The translations under genes were made by a program, and so were the position numbers. The notes under the pieces are model-generated. The model was not told where the DNA came from and did no database searches. It saw nothing but the letters and a program-made list of their open reading frames with translations. This document shows positions 59,398 to 64,000 of a stretch of 64,000 bases of DNA, piece after piece. The stretch comes from Deltaproteobacteria bacterium. Its GTDB lineage: Bacteria; Desulfobacterota; Desulfobacteria; Desulfobacterales; SURF-15. The DNA lies in assembly GCA_019309565.1 (NCBI GenBank), contig JAFDFZ010000017.1, forward strand, positions 39,296 to 103,295. The letters run 5' to 3'. Numbering within the stretch: the first letter of the stretch is position 1; the number at the start of each line of letters is the position of its first letter.

Positions 59398-59525
59398 CGC
59401 CAGCGAGCCCTATTAAATTGCGCTTTGCGCATCCCTTCGGGGGTTCAACAGGACGAGTATCGCCCGCAGCCTGTCAGATCGAAGCGGAGATTCCCCTTGC
59501 GTAGCGGGGGCTTAAGAGTCTTCAA
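59398..59525 (-). repeat. Dispersed repeat D, copy D5
   Basis: AGCGAGCCCTATTAAATTGCGCTTTGCGCATCCCTTCGGGGGTTCAACAGG...GCAGCCTGTCAGATCGAAGC. Confidence 0.65.
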
Positions 59526-59532
59526 TTGTCGA

Positions 59533-59685
59533 TCAGTGGAGAGGATTCCACTTCAGGCGCCCCCATATCTTTGGGATGTTTTTGCCATGAAAAAGAATAT
59601 ACCGGTTTATCCACTGGAGATAAGATTGTTCGGATCGAATACTATAATGTCTAATCCGGATTTTTGCACGAACCTGATCCAGAAG
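59533..59685 (-). pseudogene. Integron integrase (IntI) N-terminal remnant, frameshifted
   Basis: LLDQVRAKIRIRHYSIRSEQSYLQWINRYILFHGK then in the other frame HPKDMGAPEVES; homology ends there. Confidence 0.72.
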
Positions 59686-59916
59686 TTTTTGGTTAAGCTC
59701 GATGAAGGCTTGATATTTAAGTTTCATTCTTGCCTTTGCTAAAGCGGCCTTGGTTACAAAGCGTTTAGGGATATCAGAGTTGTCCAGGATGCTGAAAAAA
59801 AGTAATAAGCGAGAGCAGAGGGAGTTTTCTTTGGCGTTTGAAATCGGAAGGATGTTGTCGGTGGCGGTCAACAAAATCATCTGAAGTGATGATTTTGTTA
59901 ATCCGGGGAAAGTCAA
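59686..59916 (-). pseudogene. IS4-family transposase N-terminal remnant
   Basis: RFVTKAALAKARMKLKYQAFIELNQ, typical IS4-family segment (xxKARxKLxxxAFIELN). Confidence 0.6.
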
Positions 59917-60039
59917 GAGAAAAATTTAGGTCCAATAGTAAACGTTTTTTAAAAGCACTGTGATTTTAGGGTTATTATTTGACCTGTTTACTTGATTTCC
60001 CTTTACATAAACTGTTCTTTGAAAATTCGGTAAAGCATC

Positions 60040-61441
60040 CTATATATTGGAGAGCATATCTGATATAATGTCTCCTATTGGAACGGGGGCTGAGATCCTG
60101 GACTTAGTGTCTGTAATAACACTATGGGACCGCTCTCGTTCCGACCTTTTTTTACGCTGACGTCTGGATACCGGGGCCTTTGAGTCGTAGCTCTGAAAGC
60201 GGCGATCCTTGCTTTTTTTAGGATAGGCAGTAATATCCGGCAGCGAACGTTGCCTGTTTGCTGCATCGATTTTGGGATCAAAAGCCGTGTTGTTTTTGAG
60301 CATGCCATATATGATTCTAAGGATCTTATGCATACAGATACCGATGGCATCCATTTTGTGCTTTCCCTGCTGCAGGTGGTATTGATAAATGGGTTTGATC
60401 ACCGGGTTGTGCTCTATAGCCGATAGGGTAACGGTATAGAGGATTTTTCGTGGATTTACGCGACCCTGTTTGCTCATTTTAAATGAGCCGCTCCCATCTC
60501 CGCTGATTTTATAGACCGGATGCAACCCCCAAAAGGAGGCCAGCTTTTTAACGCTCTTAAGGCGCGCAACGCTTTGAATCTCAAGAATCAAGCCGATAGC
60601 CGATATATCACCGATGCCCGTGAACGTCTTGAGCAGGTTGACCTCTGGCACATCGCATTTGGCTGCCATCAAATCGGTTTGCGCGGCAATGGTTTTCTTT
60701 AGCTGCAGGATCTGGCCGGCAGTGGCGGTTACCAGATGCGCGGTGACCGGATCAGTGGCTGAAGCCACTGAGTGCTTAGCACCGACTATCAACTGTTTTG
60801 CCCGAGTCAGCGACACATAGGGTATTTTAGCCACGGTCTTATCACGGGCTTTTTTCAACTTGGCCGCAGTGGGGTATTTCAGCAACAGTTTTAACACCCA
60901 GGCTGGCATTGCGTCTTGGCAATAGCTTAGAAGCTCTGGATTGGCGGTATACAAAAGGCTTTGGAGCTGGTTTAAAAGCTGGGTGCATTGCTTGGTAAGC
61001 ATCTGGACAAAACCCCACTGCTTTCTTAGGCTAGCCAGTTGATCCTGTTGCTGATAAACGACCTTTTCCGGATGCGCGATCAAATATTCGGCAATGTTTT
61101 GGGCACTGATCTTGTCGGTTGTATTTTTCTTTAGATCCGCCTTGCTGTTGTGCATAACACCCAGTGGATTCAATCGGGTCGTTTTAATATTTAGCGATGC
61201 TTGGAGCCTTATCAAAGTGTTATACCAGTTGTTCTCGTAGCCACCGGTGCTTTCAACCGCGGCATACATGACTGTTTGAGGATGATCGGTCAAGAATCGA
61301 CTGACAATCTCATACAGACGGCTGTGGCCATCAAAGGTGTCGTCAAGTTGAAAACTTTTGACAACCGGTTGCTTCTGCTGGTTGATGATCAGGAAATCTG
61401 CATAGCCTTTGCTGACGTCAATACCTAAGTAAAATGATTTC
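60040..61441 (-). CDS. IS110-family DEDD transposase
   Basis: MKSFYLGIDVSKGYADFLI; VESTGGYENNW; FTGIGDISAIGLILEI; SD AAAGGAGG before MKSFY, so the ORF-track extension upstream is not coding. Confidence 0.93.
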
Positions 61442-61628
61442 ATTCCATTGCCTCCTTTATTCAGTATAGTGGAATGCCAGGCATCGTCATCCTTGTGATT
61501 ATCCGGTGTCGTGCACCAGGTTAATCCCCGACTTAAACCTGGCGGAAAGGAAGAAACTTTGTGACGGGCTCGCAGCCCAAGACGCAACCCTTCTCTTTCC
61601 GCCATATTTAGTGCTTTTACCGAATTAA
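61442..61628 (-). ncRNA. Candidate bridge RNA / structured leader of the IS110 element
   Basis: Stem GGCGGAAAG-AGAAG .. CTTC-CTTTCCGCC enclosing GGGCTGCGAGCCC with an internal loop; then CCAGGTT..AACCTGG and GGTGCACGACACC. Confidence 0.55.
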
Positions 61629-61698
61629 AGAAAGCCATGTATGTAACTGATTTTTGCGGTGCGGGGGGACACCCCCCGCACCCCCCTTTTCTTTTTTA

Positions 61699-61962
61699 TT
61701 ATTTATTTTGATCATACAAGAATTGCAGGCCATTTCGATCTATTTTAACCGTACTCCATGAGCGGGTATCAACCAGTTCTCCAAAATAGATCTCTAATTG
61801 TTCAGGGGTTAATTTATCTGGACAACAATCAAAATGTTCGCTGACCCGGCGCACAGCCCGGGAGTACGCGTCAATGGTTTTCTGACTTTTTCCCTGAAGT
61901 TTGATCAATCGTAAGTGGCGTTGATACAGTTTGTTGAATCGATTTGCTTCTGTAAGCTTCAT
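61699..61962 (-). pseudogene. Truncated tyrosine recombinase, N-terminal SAM-like domain
   Basis: YQRHLRLIKLQGKSQKTIDAYSRAVRRVSEHFDCCPDKLTPEQLEIYFGELVDTRSWSTVKIDRNGLQFLY then stop; no catalytic domain. Confidence 0.75.
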
Positions 61963-62060
61963 AATGTATACTCTTTCGTAGTTACATAAGACAGTAATGA
62001 AAACCTGCCATTAACACACGCTTAAACCAAATTTACAAGTTTAAGGCAGTACTCGTTATT

Positions 62061-62078
62061 TAACAACGGGGTGAATTA
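62061..62078. repeat. Solo element E end
   Basis: TAACAACGGGGTGAATTA resembles the E2 end CAACAACGGGGCTCACTTTA. Confidence 0.35.
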
Positions 62079-62102
62079 TCAGCAGCACAATCGTGCACTG
62101 TT

Positions 62103-62284
62103 TGGCCCGAAACAGCGAGTGTTCCCCCGCAGCGTGCTGCGGGAGAGCGAGCGAATCTAAAATTAGATCGTCTCATTAACGGAGGAAGATTCCCTGCAGC
62201 CTGTCGGAACGAATTGGGCTTCGCCATAGGCTACAACCCAACAAAGGCGAAGATCCCGTATTTTCGAAGCCGCAGGGTCTTCAA
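62103..62284 (-). repeat. Dispersed repeat D, copy D6
   Basis: CCCGAAACAGCGAGTG..., CCCGCAGCGTGCTGCGGG palindrome, GCAGCCTGTCGGAACGAATTGGGCTTCGCCATAGGCTACAACCCAACAAAGGCGAAGATCCCG...GCAGGGTCTTC; inverse of D3. Confidence 0.65.
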
Positions 62285-62531
62285 ATGCATTAGGAATCGT
62301 TCAGAAAGAGCTAATGTATCAGTAATCTTATCGAAGACTTTTAATTTTGTAACAGCATTTTATATCGAAGGGATGCCAGCTCTTTCTTTACGAGTCCTTT
62401 TGCATAAGTTTGCACGATTAAGTCGATGATGATTCATGAAGCGATCAGTTAATAAAATCATCCTTTTGATATACTTTAGGAGATAAGGAAATAATCAGAT
62501 TTTGAAATTTTCCCCGCCGAGCAGCGGCTTC

Positions 62532-62636
62532 GTTCAACAAGCCAGTTGAGCAGACGGCGAGAAGACCGTGGTTTTACGTAAAGGCCGTGCCATTTAGTTA
62601 TTCATTTAGGCCGCTGCTCACGCTTGACGATAGGCG
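62532..62636 (+). other. attC-like integron recombination site (upstream of cassette)
   Basis: GTTCAACAAGCCAGTTGAGCAGACGGC ... GCCGCTGCTCACGCTTGACGATAGGCGG; paired GAGCAG-CGGC / GCCG-CTGCTC arms. Confidence 0.6.
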
Positions 62637-62667
62637 GTTATGTTTCCAGCGAACAAGGAGTGGGAAG

Positions 62668-62907
62668 ATGAAGACATGGATGAAGTGGATCGTCTCTGAC
62701 CCATCGGTGATGATGGGCAAGCCGGTGATTGCCGGAACCCGGATCACGGTGGAGCTTATCTTAGAAAAGCTGGGTGCCGGTGAGACGATAGACGACCTAC
62801 TGCAAGCCCATCCTCGGCTGAAACGCGAGGCGATACAAGCGGCGCTGGCCTTTGCTGCTGAGGCTTTACGGGCTGATGTCGTGTATCCCGTTGAGGTGCC
62901 GGCGTGA
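62668..62907 (+). CDS. DUF433 family antitoxin-like protein
   Basis: IVSDPSVMMGKPVIAGTRITVELILEKLGAGETIDDLLQAHPRL. Confidence 0.9.
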   Translation: MKTWMKWIVSDPSVMMGKPVIAGTRITVELILEKLGAGETIDDLLQAHPRLKREAIQAALAFAAEALRADVVYPVEVPA

Positions 62908-63263
62908 AAATTCTGGCCGATGAGAATGTGGATTATCCCATCGTAGAGCAGCTGCGTGGAAACGGTCATCAAGTATGGTATGTTGTCGAGATGGAACCGA
63001 GGATTTCCGACAACGCTGTTCTGGATGTAGCGAACCGCGAAAAGGCGATATTGCTCACGGCCGATAAGGATTTTGGTGAGCTCGTGTTCCGTCAGAAACG
63101 GGTGACGACGGGTGTTATTCTCCTGCGGTTGGCCGGTATATCTCCAGGCTGCAAGGCGGAGATAGTGGCTTCTGCGCTTGCCACACACGGCGATGAAATG
63201 GAACAGGCCTTCACAGTTATTACCCCAGGAGCGGTTCGCATCCGACGTCAGGCAAGCGTGTAA
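62904..63263 (+). CDS. DUF5615 PIN-like protein
   Basis: KILADENVDYPIVEQLRGNGHQVWYV; LLTADKDFGELVFRQ; overlaps upstream gene by 4 bp (GTGA). Confidence 0.9.
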   Translation: MKILADENVDYPIVEQLRGNGHQVWYVVEMEPRISDNAVLDVANREKAILLTADKDFGELVFRQKRVTTGVILLRLAGISPGCKAEIVASALATHGDEMEQAFTVITPGAVRIRRQASV

Positions 63264-63278
63264 GGAAAAGATACCGCC

Positions 63279-63338
63279 GCCTAACACCCGCTGCAGCCGA
63301 CCCGTCTTCGGCGGGCGGCTGAGCTTGATCGATAGGGC
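63279..63338 (+). other. attC-like integron site (downstream of cassette)
   Basis: GCCTAACACCCGCTGCAGCCGACCCGTCTTCGGCGGGCGGCTGAGCTTGATCGATAGGGC; R''-type GCCTAAC and CAGCCG-A-CCCG / CGGG-C-GGCTG arms. Confidence 0.65.
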
Positions 63339-63374
63339 GGCGCTGCGCGCCGCCCAGTAGGAGGCGGTGGTCAA

Positions 63375-64000
63375 GGTTAAAGCCAAGTACTTGAGGTGTC
63401 TCGCAGCGGATATTACCGGGGTTGAATCGCAAGCCCAGTGGGCGACAGATGGAGAATAAGCGGTTGGATGCACAGATTCTTAAAATCTATGACAGCAGCA
63501 AGGGCCGTTACGGAAGTCCAAAGATCAGCCGAGAGCTTCAAGATCGAGGCCACAGGGTGAGCAGAAGCCGTGTGGCGAGGAGAATGCGAACTCTTGGGCT
63601 TCGCTCTAAGGTTCGGCGTAAATACCGAGTGACCACCGATACCAAGCATCAATTTCCGCTAGCACCGAATCTGTTGGTAAGGAATTTTACCGCACAGGCC
63701 CCTGACAGGGTCTGGGTGTCGGATATTACCTATTTGGCAACCCGCAGTGGATGGTTGTATTTTACGGTGATCATTGATCTGTTCTCACGGATGGTTGTTG
63801 GTTGGGCGCTTAGCAGCTCTTTGGGCCATGAGATGGTGCTTACAGCACTTAAGCGTGCAATACGCAGGTGTCGTCCGGGAAAGGGGCTTATCTTTCATTC
63901 GGATCGAGGCGTGCAGTATGCATGCACGGAATTTCGCAAAGAACCTGGTAAACATGGATTTATCCAGAGCATGTGCCGCAAGGGGGACTGCTGGGATAAT
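63375..64000 (+). pseudogene. IS3-family transposase OrfB, frameshifted near 63420 and cut by the window end
   Basis: VLEVSRSGYYRG then -1/+1 frame NRKPSGRQMENKRLDAQILKIYDSSKGRYGSPKISRELQ...RVWVSDITYLATRSGWLYFTVIIDLFSRMVVGWAL...FHSDRGVQYA. Confidence 0.85.

Larger units (their letters stand above)
60005..61645 (-). mobile_element. IS110-like insertion sequence with imperfect terminal inverted repeats
   Basis: TTCTTTGAAAATTCGGTAAAGCATCCTATATATTGG versus reverse complement of the other end TTTCTTTAATTCGGTAAAAGCACTAAATATGGCGG. Confidence 0.7.

Noticed and set aside
61442-61638. Extended N-terminus of the IS110 transposase in the ORF track (MAFFNSVKALNM...)
   Set aside because: A strong SD precedes MKSFYLGIDVSK and the upstream part is the structured leader and terminal repeat.
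1-64000. CRISPR array, rRNA or tRNA genes
   Set aside because: No regularly spaced direct repeats and no cloverleaf or rRNA-like sequence noticed by eye; a tRNAscan/covariance search was not possible.

Overview
This 64 kb window looks like a bacterial chromosome segment, probably Desulfobacterota-like (inferred from gene content; no taxonomic search was possible). It contains about 45 recognisable protein genes. Main blocks: (1) 1-3.0 kb, decayed genes (hdrB fragment, broken larA-like gene) plus an intact PaaI-type thioesterase. (2) 3.0-11.9 kb, a sigma54 response regulator followed by an operon-like cluster: NifX-family protein, DUF1847, ferredoxins, DUF5320, radical SAM, ASKHA corrinoid-activase-like protein, a NifX-permease fusion and a second permease half. 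(3) 12.39-14.34 kb, a group II intron inserted in a small repeat. (4) 14.6-20 kb, methyltransferase, MBL-fold, Rossmann-like and phytochelatin-synthase-like genes. (5) 21-59 kb, metabolism and transport: TRAP-TAXI, Dpp ABC, creatininase/amidohydrolase, AmmeMemoRadiSam pair, ClcA, transaldolase, lactate/glycolate oxidases, sirtuin, carboxynorspermidine pathway, NudC, MFS, and an acyl-CoA/SDR/MaoC/ligase block. (6) 59.4-64 kb, a mobile-element zone: IS4 and IntI remnants, an IS110-like element with a bridge-RNA-like leader, a truncated tyrosine recombinase, a cassette (DUF433/DUF5615) flanked by two attC-like sites, and an IS3 transposase running off the end. Two observations seem most novel. 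First, a repeated palindromic motif (TTTMGAAA..TTTCTAAA) lies 83-85 bp upstream of three good sigma54 -24/-12 promoters, suggesting a local regulon for the sigma54 regulator and the uncharacterised metal/corrinoid-type operon. Second, several families of small non-coding mobile elements are present. Two copies of one family have perfect 9-bp target duplications. A copy of another is interrupted by the group II intron, and an uninterrupted paralogous copy lies in the same window.
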